Shown piece after piece: positions 42,792-54,316 of a stretch of 64,000 nucleotides of DNA. A program made the position numbers and the translations under genes. Origin of the DNA: Crossaster papposus (taxonomy: Eukaryota > Echinodermata > Asteroidea > Velatida > Solasteridae); NCBI GenBank assembly GCA_037893245.1, contig JBAIAA010000697.1, forward strand, positions 868,001-932,000. The letters run 5' to 3'. How positions within the stretch are numbered: position 1 is the first letter of the stretch; the number at the start of each line of letters is the position of its first letter. The notes below the pieces were generated by a model that was not told where the DNA came from, ran no database searches, and saw only the letters and a list, made by a program, of their open reading frames with translations.

Positions 42792-42864
42792 GGGCAAAAT
42801 AGATCAGATGGTAGAACGACGGTCCGGTATTCCGTAGGTCGCAGGTTCGAGTCCCGCCTTGCCA
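42792..42864 (+). ncRNA. tRNA-like sequence in subrepeat C2
   Basis: B-box GGTTCGAGTCC intact. The anticodon-like stem has two changes (CGACGGTCC and TTCCGTAGG). Confidence 0.45.
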
Positions 42865-42957
42865 ATTTGTTTTGTTCACTTTGAACTTTTTGCAATTTAG
42901 TGTATGTATTTTAAAATGCACGCAAATAACAGAATCGCAATGTTTAGCTCCACAATA

Positions 42958-43265
42958 GTACTCTATTTGCACTGCTGCTTTGTTCGGGCCCCAGAATCTA
43001 TACTAGAGTTTTAGATATGGGGAGATTCGAGTGAAGAAACCGGAGCCCGAACAAACCAACAAGGGGTGGTAAGGCGGTGAAAGAGGGGGAGAAAAAAAAA
43101 AAAGTGTAAGTAACAGCTGCTGTCCACTCGAGTCTGGGTCCAGATTTTTGAAGTACACATACAGTTTTACTTGTACCTACCGGCTACACCTTACCGTTCA
43201 TCCTTGCCTCAACCAGACTTAACACTGACAGTATCTTATCTTGCGCCCTCACGCGCCGCAGTGCA
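42958..43265 (+). mobile_element. 308-bp nonautonomous element, first of a tandem pair
   Basis: Starts GTACTCTATTTGCACTGC and ends CGCCGCAGTGCA. It is flanked by AATA on both sides (42954-42957 and 43266-43269). The uninterrupted target (cacaataatgacatg) is seen at 5048 and 25985. Sub-terminal inverted repeats TATTTGCACTGC and GCAGTGCAAATA are visible if the flanking AATA is included. No coding capacity. The ends match those of the adjacent 9.9-kb element. Confidence 0.75.
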
Positions 43266-43287
43266 AATAGTACTCTATTTGCACTGC
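43258..43287. repeat. Perfect hairpin at the junction of the two elements
   Basis: 13-bp arms GCAGTGCAAATAG and CTATTTGCACTGC around a TACT loop. It is created by the end of the first element meeting the start of the second. Confidence 0.85.
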
Positions 43288-43384
43288 TGCTTTGTTCGGG
43301 CCCCAGAATCTATACTAGAGTTTTAGATATGGGGAGATTCTTCGCTCCGGACCGGGACCACGAAGCCTCACCCATTCCCACAAT

Positions 43385-43600
43385 ATCTCGCCCCAAATAC
43401 CACCCATACCTCACCCATACCTCACCCATACCTCACCCGTACCTCACCCGTACCGCGTGGCCCGTACCGCGTCGCAACGCGTCACGCGCACGACGCCGCC
43501 TACATGACGCCGTCCGCACAACACCACTCGCACGACGCCACCCGCACGACGCCACCCGCACGACGCTACACGCACAACGCGACGCCGCAATCCATCCGGT
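43385..43600 (+). repeat. Two short minisatellites in the 9.9-kb element
   Basis: (CCCATACCTCA)n at about 43399-43450, then GC-rich (CGCACGACGCCACC)n-like copies at about 43520-43580. The open frame crossing them (43329-43649) is a product of the repeats. Confidence 0.75.
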
Positions 43601-43755
43601 AAAGCCGGGAAGTCCACGCCTATCTGATGGCGTTTGCCGTAACTGCTAACGTATTATCATCGACAGACGCGGTGGAAATGCGTGCAATGAAAACCAACTT
43701 GTATTTGAAAGCCGCCCCTTGTAGACGGGGGCGCGCGTAGCCATTCAGACTATCG

Positions 43756-44700
43756 ATGCTAACCAGAACGGCGGAGGCAGGTTCTGACGGACCAGCACCC
43801 GAGTTAGAATATCCGACATTTGCGAGTAGCGCGTTTCAGTTTGACACTGTAAGTGGGCAGAGGGCGGATAGCCCTACATACCGAGGCATCAAAAGCCGAG
43901 AGTTATTAGGGCGCGGAATACTACCTAATGAGCGACAGTTCGAACCATCCGGCGCAATTGCGACCTTCAAGATATCTTAAACATACATGTACATTTTCCA
44001 TGCTCCACGGTGTCAAGGAGCGTTAATGACGGGTATAATATTATGGGGTCTCGTGTCGTCACTCCTCGCTTAGAACTCCGCCCTCGCTTTCGGGAACATC
44101 TCGACAGACTTGCAGACGCCAACTTGCGAGCACGGGAAGAAAAATAGCGCGGAACTGGGAAATGCGTCCTGAATGAACCTACAAGACCGCCCCCTACCTT
44201 TAACGCTGTTCATTTAGTTAATAAATTAATTTTGCAGATGAGCTTCACAAGTCCGCAAATATGCGCAGGACAACAACAAACAGAAGTGCTGCGTGTGGGA
44301 CTTTTCTCGACGCCGAATTGCATGCATGAAGCGCCCCGTTTCCTCAAATTTCCCCCTGTGGGTCAAAGCCTACCGCAACTGTGTACAGTTAATATCTATT
44401 TTATTGTAATTATTGCCATTACCACTTTCCTCAGGCACTTTTTCACACACAAACAGATAACAATACAAAGAAAAGGTTGTTTCATTCTGAGGAAGACCAT
44501 GAGACGTTAATTTATTACAGGGATACAGGGCTACTGGCCCCCACAATGTCCATGCATGTTCGATTGGATTCATCTATGAGTTGGAAACGGGCAGTGTTGC
44601 AGAACGGCTGCACCGATGGACAGTTGCAGACCAGTCGACCAGGCGACCGTGGAAACAACAACATAGCTTTTCACCATCGAAATGGTTCTTAGGATCTGTG
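43756..44700 (+). other. Unrecognised segment of the 9.9-kb element, left
   Basis: Short open frames at 43756-43980 and 44232-44510 have no domain I can identify. The GC content is higher than that of the satellite that follows. Confidence 0.3.
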
Positions 44701-45535
44701 AAGAAAAAATGTGACTTCGATCAATCATTAAACGTCATTTAGGAAACAGAAAGGAAAAACAAAAGAACATTTCGATTAAAAACAATTTAGGCCAATCTGG
44801 TTATTATGGCAACTACTTTACGTGCCGCTTATTCCTTTTTTATAATTCTTTTGAGGTCTTTAGGCAAAAGTTCCGATCCCAAAATAAGTCTTTTAGGAAG
44901 TGGAATAAAGATGACCACAAAATAAAAAATAGACAAGGATTGGCCGAAACTTGTTTATGTCACTCATGCAGAGGCCCGTCCTCTGAACTTAATTAGTTAC
45001 ATTCAAATGTAACACGCAGGGCCTATCCACTGCGGAACTTCTATTGCCTCTCACGCAGAGGCCCATCCTCTGATCTTAATCGGTTAAATTTAAAATTTAA
45101 CACGCGGGGCCCGTCCACGGCGGAACTTCTATTGTCTCCCATGCAGAGGCCCATACTGTGATCTTAATCAGATACATTTAAATGTAACACGCAGGGCCTA
45201 TCCACTGTGGAACTTCTATTTGCCTCAAATGCAGAGGCCAGTCCTCTGATCTTAACGCTATAAACCCTACCTAATGCTGCTTTTGACTACTAGCAGTAAA
45301 ATGTAGTATGCAGAACTCTCACCTACCTGTGTACAATGCCTATAGTAATTTTTAGTATTTGGTACATGTACACCCCTAATTGCACTCATAGTACTAAGCA
45401 TTGGGTCCCTCTGCTTGCTGAGTGTTCATGGCCCATGTATACTGCGTGGAGTGTTCTAACCTCTACAGCAAAGATTGTCACTTGGGACACGGCAATGGGT
45501 CAAGGCTGGACTACTGCATTTTTTGCAAGGTAAGT

Positions 45536-46858
45536 ATTACTGACCTGTAATACCACTATTAGTATTTTGTGGTTGGCAGTGTCTGTAATTTGACATACAC
45601 ACCCAATCATCAGTCACGGAGAGACTGTAGAGAAAGGAACAGAGCTACAAAATACTAAGTAATATTCTGTAGTACTCAGTTCTTTAACCGGCCCAGAGTA
45701 AGGCCTGCCCTAGGGGGTTAGGGTTAATCAGTTAAATTCAAATTTAACACGCAGGGCCTATCCACTGCGGAACTTCCATTTGTCTCAAATACGGAGGCCC
45801 GTCCTCTGATCATATCAGTTAAATTCAAAATTTAACACGCAGTGCCTATCCACTGCTTCTATTTGTCTCAAATGCAGAGGCCCGTCCTCTGATCTTAATC
45901 AGTTAAATTCAAAATTTAACACGCAGGGCATATCCACTGCGAGACTTATTTTGTCTCTCATGTCCCTACATGAGAATAATTTCAGAATAATTAATTAGTT
46001 ACATTCAAATTTAACACGCGTGGCCTATCTATTGCGGAACTTCTTTTGTCTCTCATGTATAGGCCCGTCCTCTGATCTTAATCCGATACACGGTCGAATA
46101 TAACACACAAGGCCTATCCACTGCGGAACTACTTTTGTCTCTCATGCAGAGGCCCGTCCTCTGATCTTAATCCGATACATACGAATTTAACATTACTGAC
46201 CTGTATTACCACTATTAGTATTTTGTGGTTGGCAGTATCTGTAATTTGACATACACACCCAATCATCAGTCACGGAGAGACTGTAGAGAAAGGAACAGAG
46301 CTACAAAATACTAAGTAATATTCTGTAGTACTCAGTTCTTTAACCGGCCCAGAGTAAGGCCTGCCCTAGGGGGTTAGGGTTAATCAGTTAAATTCAAATT
46401 TAACACGCAGGGCCTATCCACTGCGGAACTTCCATTTGTCTCACGGAGGCCCGTCCTCTGATCATATCAGTTAAATTCAAAATTTAACACGCAGTGCCTA
46501 TCCACTGCGGTACTTCTATTTGTCTCAAATGCAGAGGCCCGTCCTCTGATCTTAATCAGTTAAATTCAAAATTTAACACGCAGGGCATATCCACTGCGAG
46601 ACTTATTTTGTCTCTCATGTCCCTACATGAGAATAATTTCAGAATAATTAATTAGTTACATTCAAATTTAACACGCGTGGCCTATCTATTGCGGAACTTC
46701 TTTTGTCTCTCATGTATAGGCCCGTCCTCTGATCTTAATCCGATACAAGGTCGAATTTAACACACAAGGCCTATCCACTGCGGAACTACTTTTGTCTCTC
46801 ATGCAGAGGCCCGTCCTCTGATCTTAATCCGATACATACGAATTTAACACGCACGGCC
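45536..46858 (+). repeat. Tandem duplication of a ~656-bp block within the satellite
   Basis: 45536-46191 is repeated at 46192 onward with few differences. The block consists of a ~165-bp non-satellite piece (CACCCAATCATCAGTCACGG, CTGTAGTACTCAGTTC) plus five satellite units, so this is a higher-order repeat. Confidence 0.8.
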
Positions 46859-46933
46859 TATTCACTGCGGAACTACTTTTGTCTCTCATGCAGAGGCCCG
46901 TCCTCTGATTTAATCAGCTACATTAAAATGTAA

Positions 46934-47251
46934 ATGTAGGATACACCATTTGCAGATATGGAGAGAAAAAAAACCGCAACATTTACTACCGAATTGTTAA
47001 GAAATATCTTACTCATCTGAAAGTAAATAAAGATCTAGGCGTCCAGCAAATTGATCGCGAAAAAACACAAATAACATAAGAATAACGGCTCGACGCCGGA
47101 TGAAAACAAACGCTGTTTTTCGTGCTTTTCTCGGCATTTATGACTGTAAAACTTCGGACAGGCCAGTTTAAAGATATTTACTATAAAATACAACCTTCCA
47201 AATTCGCCCATTCATGATAATTCAAGCATTTACCAATAGTGTATACCACCT
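46934..47251 (+). mobile_element. TTAA-type MITE inside the satellite
   Basis: About 318 bp, ends TGTAGGATACACCATTTGCA and AATAGTGTATACCACCT, same family and length as 21311-21629. It splits the satellite array. TTAA follows on the right; the left TTAA is degraded. Confidence 0.7.
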
Positions 47252-48149
47252 TTAAGACGCAGGGCCTAATCCACTGCGGAACTTCTATTTGTCTCAAATG
47301 CAGAGGCCTGTCCTCTGATCTTAATCAGTTAAATTCAAATTGAAAACGCAGGGCCCTTCCACGGCGGAACTCCTTATATCGCAAATGCAGAAGCCCATCC
47401 TCTGATCTTAATCAGATACATTCAAATTTAACACGCAGGGCCCGTCCACGCGGAATTTCTATTGCCTCTCACGCGGAAATAAACATGTTAGATTAAAAAT
47501 TCAGCACACAGGGCCTGTCCACTGCGTCACTTCTATGTTCTCTTATCCTCTGATGATATCCATGTAAGATAAACATTCATCACGCAGGGCTCGTCCCCTG
47601 CGTAACTGTTGTTCTCTCATATCCTCTGATCTTAACAATGTTAGTTTTAAATTCAAGATGCAGGGCCTACCCACTGCAGAATTTATATTCTCTCTTATCC
47701 TATGATCTTAACATTGTTATATTTAAAATTCAACACACCGGGCCCGAGCACTGCGGAACTTATATTCTATCTTAACCTATGATCTTAACATTATTGGATT
47801 TAAATTTAACACGCAGGGCCCATCCACTGCGCAACTTCTTTTACCTCTTATTCTGTAATCTTAACAATGTTAGATTTACATTCCGACACGCATGGCCCAT
47901 TCACTGTGTTACTTCTATTCTCTCTTATGCTTTGATCTTAACCATTGCTAGATTTAAGTTCAACACACAGAACCTGACCACAGCATAACTTATATTCTCT
48001 CTTATCGTCTGATCTTAACAATATGCAAGATTTAAATTCAGCACACAGGGCGCGTCTGCTGCGTAACTTATAACTATCTCTCATCCTCTGATCTTAACTA
48101 CACTAGATTAAAATCCAAAACGCAGGGCCCGTCCGCTGCTTAACTTATT

Positions 48150-48516
48150 ATAATAATAATACTAATATCTTGGATTTATATAGCGCTTTTCACGCGCGAA
48201 GGGCAACTCAAAGCGCGTCCAACATTATTACCCCTGATCACTGGGCAATTTTCAATCCTTAAACCCTCTCGACTCCCTGGGGAGTATACAGCCTGTGCTG
48301 CAATATATGCGCTACTAGGCTAAATCAATCACAATAACCATCTCTACAGTCCTCACAGGTACACATTGTACCCCTGGGTGGAGAGAAGCAATTATAGTTA
48401 AGTGTCTTGTTCATGGGACACAAGTGTCACGACTGGGACTCGAACCCACACTCTGCTGAACAGAAACACCAGAGCTTGGGTTTGGTGTTCTTATCGACTA
48501 GGCCACGGCACCCTAC
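48150..48516 (-). mobile_element. tRNA-derived SINE inside the satellite
   Basis: Minus strand. It starts near 48516 with GGGTGCCGTGGCCTAGTCGA (A-box) and has a B-box GGGTTCGAGTCC at about 48433. It ends in an AAGCGCTATATAAATCC-type LINE-like tail and (TTATTA)n. Satellite sequence continues on both sides. Confidence 0.75.
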
Positions 48517-48600
48517 TATCTTAACCATGTTAGATTACAATTTGAACCCACAGGACCCATTCACTGTTCTTTCTTAGGCACAGGCCCGCCCTCTGATCTT

Positions 48601-49064
48601 AACCAGACCGAGTCAACACCTTATCTCGGGGTAACAATGACCAAGAATATGAAATGGAATCAACACAACGACGTCATAACATCCAAGGCCAACAGAATAC
48701 TAGGTCTTCTGCGTCGCAATCTGCAGTACACACCACAGTCAGTCAAGACCACTGCCCATCAGTCACTAGTTCGACCCCGTCTGGCAAACTGCAGTGCACA
48801 GTAGTTCTACATACACATTTTCCAATCCCTAGCCACACAACTTCTAGAAGATCCTCGGCATACAGTTGCTTACCCTATCAAACCCGGATAGATGCATTCA
48901 GGTATTCATTAATGCCCAGCACAATCCCACTTAGGAATTCCATCCCAGTCACAGTACATGCATCACCCAGTCTTGAGCATTCAGGACTGGATAGCTCAAT
49001 GTGGCTTTCTAAACAAAGTCCAGATTTCACTGTAAATATATGCACCTACACCCACACTATGTAA
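48601..49064 (+). mobile_element. LINE reverse transcriptase 3' fragment
   Basis: TPYLGVTMTKNMKWNQH, KANRILGLLRRNL and LVRPRLANCS are the thumb region of a non-LTR reverse transcriptase. After an internal deletion, QTRIDAFRYSLMPSTIPLRN and IPVTVHASPSLE form its C-terminal end. It is broken by a stop near 48803 and a frame change. It abuts the last satellite unit. Confidence 0.65.
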
Positions 49065-52000
49065 ATGAGTATTATCTACACTGGTCCGCACCGTGCACGA
49101 CAAGCAAATTGACGAGATATCCAGTTGGACGCACTGTCCATTATTAACGTAGAAGTAGAAGTACCCACGCTAGTCTAGCGTAAAATTGTGCGTTTTAGCT
49201 AGCATTTTTAGTACAACTGCACAGACAGAAGTCGGTCACACCTTCTTGCATTATACGCGCCACCAAAAGGGTCAGCGACTGATAAACCTGATGCTAAACA
49301 ACAATGCGCGTCATTTCCACGCGTAAATGCGTTCAAAAGACTGCAGTCGTAAGCCAGCCAGCACTAAGAAACGTGCCGCGAAGCTGCCATTCGCCTAAGT
49401 AGTACACACGCCGCTCAAGGCGCTACGACTCATTTGAGGGTCCACTCCCCGTTTTGTTTGAATGTCAAGGCCCCCCTTTGTTTAGGCTCGTCCTAAAACA
49501 CGAATGCTGCCAACAAGAATGCATTATAGCTCTTCACTATGGACAATCATGATTAAATCTGATACGCCGAGCTAATAGGGCGCGAACGACCAACTGATAT
49601 TTTGAAAACCAATAACGCTACCAACATCTACGAGCCGTAACACACTACAGCCCCCAAACCGAAAATGAGAATTTCAGATGGTACAGAACAAAACCCTCCG
49701 CGCTTAACATATTGCGAGGTTAAAAACCTTTTCCTGGGGAAGGATCTTAAGGGTGCAAAACAATTACAGTTGTTTAAACCTGTGCTGGTGAGGGTAATGT
49801 TGGACTTGTTGACCTACTCAGACTATTTGCTTGGAATCCGGAGGCCTGACCGGAAATATGGAGCACTTACCAAGGGTTCTCCGACCACGTACCTGAATCG
49901 CTTTTCAATTAAGTCGGAAAAACCGTACCTGGAACTATTAAAACCATCCTAACATGCAAACTCCCATTATTTTTTATTCCGAACCACAGCGGGAGAAAAG
50001 CCTATTCACTAAATGTTCATCTCGCTATAGCCCGAGCCGTCTGATGTAGTGCCATGCCATTTTGTGAACTTAGATTGCCCCTCCGTCTTCAGCCTTGTCT
50101 CTTTTTTTATATATTTTTTTTTTTTTTTATTTTTATATTTTTTTCCCTGGTATTCCTTCCATAACCGTCTTTGTGAATATACAGTATTAGTCAGGTGACT
50201 GTGATAAAACCCAAATAAGAACATTGTTACAATTACATTGTTACCACTGACCTTAAATTACTTTGACCTCAACACCTCACCTTTGACACAAACACCAAGG
50301 CTCAACACATACATGCCACATTAGATTGAAATCGGGACTCCAAGTTTTCAAATGAAAAAGGGTTTTAAACTCCGGCCCATTTTAAAACTTGACCCCAGAT
50401 GGCCTTCGACCTCAGAAGTTGAATTTGAAAACGACTCTCGTATAGTGAGATAGCAGTATTTCATCTCCGACCAAAACGAGATTGTAAATGAAAAGCAAGG
50501 CAATGACAGCCATAACTTATCGGGGTTGTATTATATATAACAGCGGTGACCAAACAGCAGCGGCCAAACTCTCAATCGATCAAATAATCAAATCGGCCCT
50601 GGTCCTCAAAGAAGTTAATTGCCCACAATAATTGTTATCTTTTATCGAAGATCCATAATAAGGCTAACAAATCCGGTACTGCTATAGGGTGCTCACAAAC
50701 TACACGGTTCATATCATATACTGATCCGGGTACCCCGAGATGATCAAGAACCCTTTTAAATTGTACAATTTTTGCGGATTCCATATACATGAACTTGACT
50801 TAAATGGAGAACTACCTTGTAATTATAACGTATAAGGTTTGCCCAGAGCGGGCCTGATCACTTTTACTATGCAAAATACGGGATCTTGGCACTGTCCTGG
50901 GACGGACCATGGCGATTACGCATGCCGGCTTTTCCGTGACTTAGGTCACAATAATATTGTGCGGAATGACCTGAAACAAACATGCCCCTTGGTTGTTTCT
51001 CCCAGGTTAAACCCCTATAAGCAAGGCTTGAATAAGTTTCTGCTTAAATAGCGCTTAAATTAGCTTCCTCCCCAAAATTTGAAAAAGGTTGCATCGCATT
51101 ATTATATACAAACATATTTTAAACACGGGTTAAATTTTACAATTATGATTGAAACGGATCCGCCACCGTCGAAGGAGGCACTTATAGTCAGTGAAGACAT
51201 GCTGACATAACCGGCAGTGTTCTTGGACTCTAATAAAACCAAAAGCTTCAATTTCAAACTGGATTTCTTTTCTTTTTTTTGGATTTTTTTTTTTGGATTT
51301 TGAACGACGATTGCTTGCAACAAAAGGGCTAAAAATACTAGTATCGTCTTATTGTTAAGAGAGACTTATCAAGTTTTCATCAACAGAGTTGAGCAGCATA
51401 CTGAGCCGGCTTGGCGACAAGATATGTGATTTAGTTACCTATCTTCAAAATGTGTGGTTCTTTTTTAGTTACCTAAAACAATTAGGAACACTCAAAATGT
51501 CGTCTAATCCGAAAGCAGGCTCACAAAAATAATGCCGCGCAAAAAGCACATAAATGCATCATTAAAAGTGTACTGACCTCAAAGGTTAAAACGATCTAAC
51601 ACCCCGACCAAACCTGCGTTGCTGTACTAAACTCAAAGGCGAAACACATGTCAGAACCACTGCCCCATACCAGAGCAGAGCAAAGGCGCCCAACCAGAAC
51701 ATGTGGCACTCTGACTATCTAAAACAAACATCACATGCAAAACGTGAGCATAAAGCACAGTAATATAACAATAGGTACGAGTATGCATTATAATTATATT
51801 GAAATTATAATATATTTTTTTAATATCCCGAAACAGTCAGAGTCACCATGTTGGCCCAACACCACTGCCAAAAGGAACATTACTATACTGCGGGCACTCC
51901 TTCGCATTTTTGCGGCTATGTGAGCCGCCAACCTGCTCAATACATCGCTGCGCACCTCATTATAAAGACTACGCTGCATTCTGACTGGCCATACGATGCG

Positions 52001-53120
52001 AGAGCACCCATCAGGCTCTACGATATTTCATTCCCATTGTATGAATTAGCACCGAAGTCCCAACATTTAGATAATACGGGCTTTCCTACAGATATGCAGC
52101 GGAAATATATTATTGCAACACAGACTTCTAATAAAACTCAACCTATAATTAGCTGGGTAGAGGTTTATAAAGGTCTCAATTAAACCAGAAAATCAGATCT
52201 GTAGAAAAACACCCCCGAAATAGAGCAATCAACGAAGATTACACTGATTACACTAAGAGCACTGTACGACATTTGAATGCGGAGAACATGCGTGCGTGCT
52301 ACAGGGCGGCTGCCTCTACACCAGCATATACTGCAATATACTATACACCTGATTTAATCGCACGGCGAATTCTACGTAAAAATGCATTATATGAATTCAA
52401 TACAAAAGTGAATTTTTAAATGCGATAAGAGATATACCTCTACTGGTGAACAATGTCTTCATCTGTCTTTTTGTTGTTGAAAATTCATTGCTGAAAACGT
52501 ATGCAAACATTAAGTAGCCTGAATAACATAACTTCATTTGGACACGATATTAAACCCTGCATTCCTGGCCCTAATTGTTAAACAAATAGGCCAGCCCTTT
52601 GCATAGACCATTGTGGCGCTCTCACATTCCATTGTCACGCATCAGTGCAGCCACTCCCAACCGTGCAAAGGTTGTCTTCAGTACGAAGACTCTATACCGC
52701 TAAGCATAGCAAGCGTTCAAACCTATATGCTGGCGCACCCTGGAGACATATTCTAAACTCTGCCGAAGCAAACGCAAAACGTGAGGTAAAACAATAATAC
52801 CTGCACTTCTATGGGAATATTATTGTCTCAGAGCACGGCTCCCTAAACCAAATCGACACGCCCCTTTTCAAGGGGGGCTCCTTCAGTTTTGAGCTGCACC
52901 AACAAAATAAATTAAAAAGTGGTTTGATCCTACCTCAATTCTCCATACAATTCAAGAAAGGGTCTTCAAACTAGCACAAATGTTCAAACTCGCAAACACA
53001 AGCGCGATTGACTCTTACTGGGATGGCAAAACCTTCCCAGAAATAACCCCTCTTGAATCCTAGGTTGCTGCCATTCCGCGGTGTAAAACACGGTCCGAGG
53101 CGCCAAGACGAGAACGTCCG
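49065..53120. other. Unrecognised 4-kb segment of the 9.9-kb element, right
   Basis: Mixed composition, with short open frames (49665-49952, 50839-51051, 51848-52183 on plus) that I cannot assign. T-rich runs occur at 50100-50145 and 51265-51300. No tandem repeat or tRNA-like sequence was noticed. Confidence 0.4.
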
Positions 53121-53189
53121 GCCATGACGAAACCAGACTTAACACTGACAGTATCTTATCTTGCGCCCTCACGCGCCGCAGTGCAAATA

Positions 53190-54316
53190 ATGACATGTAA
53201 ATGATCTATTTAGAATAGCCGGACATTTTGGGCACACTTATTCTATTTCTAAAAATTGACTTTGATGTAATCGTTTATTTTTACTCAGCCTATACTTTGG
53301 TTTCTACAAAATATAAATGTGGGGGATGTGAGTAGCAAGGCGGGGGTACCTTGATATATTGGTGAATTCAAGTATCTTGCTGCCACATTGGATGCTTACA
53401 CCTGGTCTTAAACTACTTCAGAGTCACCTACCTTCCATATACAAGTGCCAAACCCTTTCCCTGAAACGAAACGACAGATTCCAGATGCTGGCTCCCAGAC
53501 TATATCAAAAGAACGGCACCAACAAATAAAGGTATAGGTATAAGTATAAACGACTACGCTAAAACATAATAGGTTATTGAAACAAAATTCATTCAAATTC
53601 ACCAACTCTCGCATTCAAGTTCGTGCGAGAAAAATTTTTGCACACTTTTAATACCAAACTAGTTTAGTCATTTATCATTCAATTTCAACATTTGGTCACC
53701 CTTTTTAAGCACCGGGTTGAGAATATTCACTTCGGATGTGAATGAAAGTAGTGCAAAGTTTATTCCTTTCTGGGTTAAGCTGACACTTTTCCCCTAGTCA
53801 GTGTGACACGTTTACGGCTAAAACAAAACAACCTAAACAAAAAGACTCCCAAGTGAATCTGAACCGCAATATTTGAGTCCTCATTGTCGCTGCTTGATTG
53901 ATTTATACTACGTTCCTTTCACACCCATTGTCAAGATTTCAAAGGAACACAAAGTATCGATTCTTACTAATGCTTTAAGGTTTGAGATGAATTGAATCCA
54001 TTGTTCAGTGGTACGAGCTACTGACTTGGGTATGTGAAAGCTTTGCCATGTCTGGTCTCAGTGTTGCGTAATCAAACAATGGAATAAAGGTTGGGTTAAA
54101 TAAGGGCGTTTCTAATGCCCAGTACGTTGGACATCGAAGTCATTTGCTGCCACACGTTCTTGCGCGTCGGGTGTGTTTGTGCGAACTCCGCCAAAGTGTC
54201 TCTTCCAGTGATGATGATCCGTACATATGTTTGAGTAGAAATACGTTGGAGATAATGTTGTGTGACCCTCAAGAACTGACCCGCCAATTTATTTCGATGG
54301 TGATTCAAACCAGTAT
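53190..54316 (+). repeat. Segmental repeat unit C, right part
   Basis: Continues unit C without loss after the insertion (atgacatgtaaatgatct). It matches 5053-6170 in A and 27460-28560 in B, and ends abruptly at TATTTTCTGACATAT. The promoter and next signal exon expected further on are absent. Confidence 0.75.

Larger units (their letters stand above)
37680..42957 (+). repeat. Segmental repeat unit C, left part
   Basis: Third unit, with discoidin exons 1-3 of gene 3 and two tRNA-bearing subrepeats. It is interrupted at 42957 by the 10.2-kb insertion and resumes at 53190. Confidence 0.85.
44990..48600 (+). repeat. Hairpin satellite, 27 recognisable ~85-bp units
   Basis: Units recur at 45019, 45106, 45189, 45753-46106, 46406-46852, 47258-48120 and 48550 (positions of the GCAGGGCC-like core). 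A typical unit has three inverted repeats in fixed order: CAGAGG-CCCGT-CCTCTG, GTTAAATT-CA-AATTTAAC, and CGCAG-GGCCTATCCA-CTGCG, followed by GAACTTCTATTTGTCTC. The units to the right (47460-48130) are more diverged and some have lost the first hairpin. It is interrupted by unique sequence (45255-45700), a MITE and a SINE. Confidence 0.85.
43270..53185 (+). mobile_element. 9.9-kb insertion sharing both ends with the 308-bp element
   Basis: The first ~70 bp (to GGGGAGATTC) repeat 42958-43028. The last ~60 bp (from AACCAGACTTAACACTGACA) repeat 43211-43265. AATA follows at 53186-53189 and unit C resumes exactly there. Inside are two short GC-rich minisatellites, a 3.6-kb hairpin satellite, a MITE, a SINE, a LINE fragment, and 4 kb without recognisable genes. 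I found no transposase, Rep/helicase or recombinase, so it is nonautonomous or carries an unknown protein. The ends do not fit Helitron (TC...CTRR) and the 4-bp AATA duplication does not point to one superfamily. Confidence 0.75.

Noticed and set aside
43329..43649. 106-codon frame at the left of the 9.9-kb element
   Set aside because: It crosses two short minisatellites (TSPIPHPYLTHT and RRHPHDATRTT repeats). Composition explains it.
44990..48600. CRISPR array
   Set aside because: Units lack constant repeat with unique spacers, the sequence is eukaryotic, and whole units vary together as a satellite.
42958..53189. Helitron with core repeats
   Set aside because: Tandem repeats inside and tandem arrangement fit, but the ends are not TC...CTRR, a short duplication (AATA) is present, and no Rep/helicase was found. 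Kept only as a remote option.
52984..53196. Minus-strand frame across the right end of the insertion
   Set aside because: It crosses the element boundary into unit C, so it cannot be an old gene.
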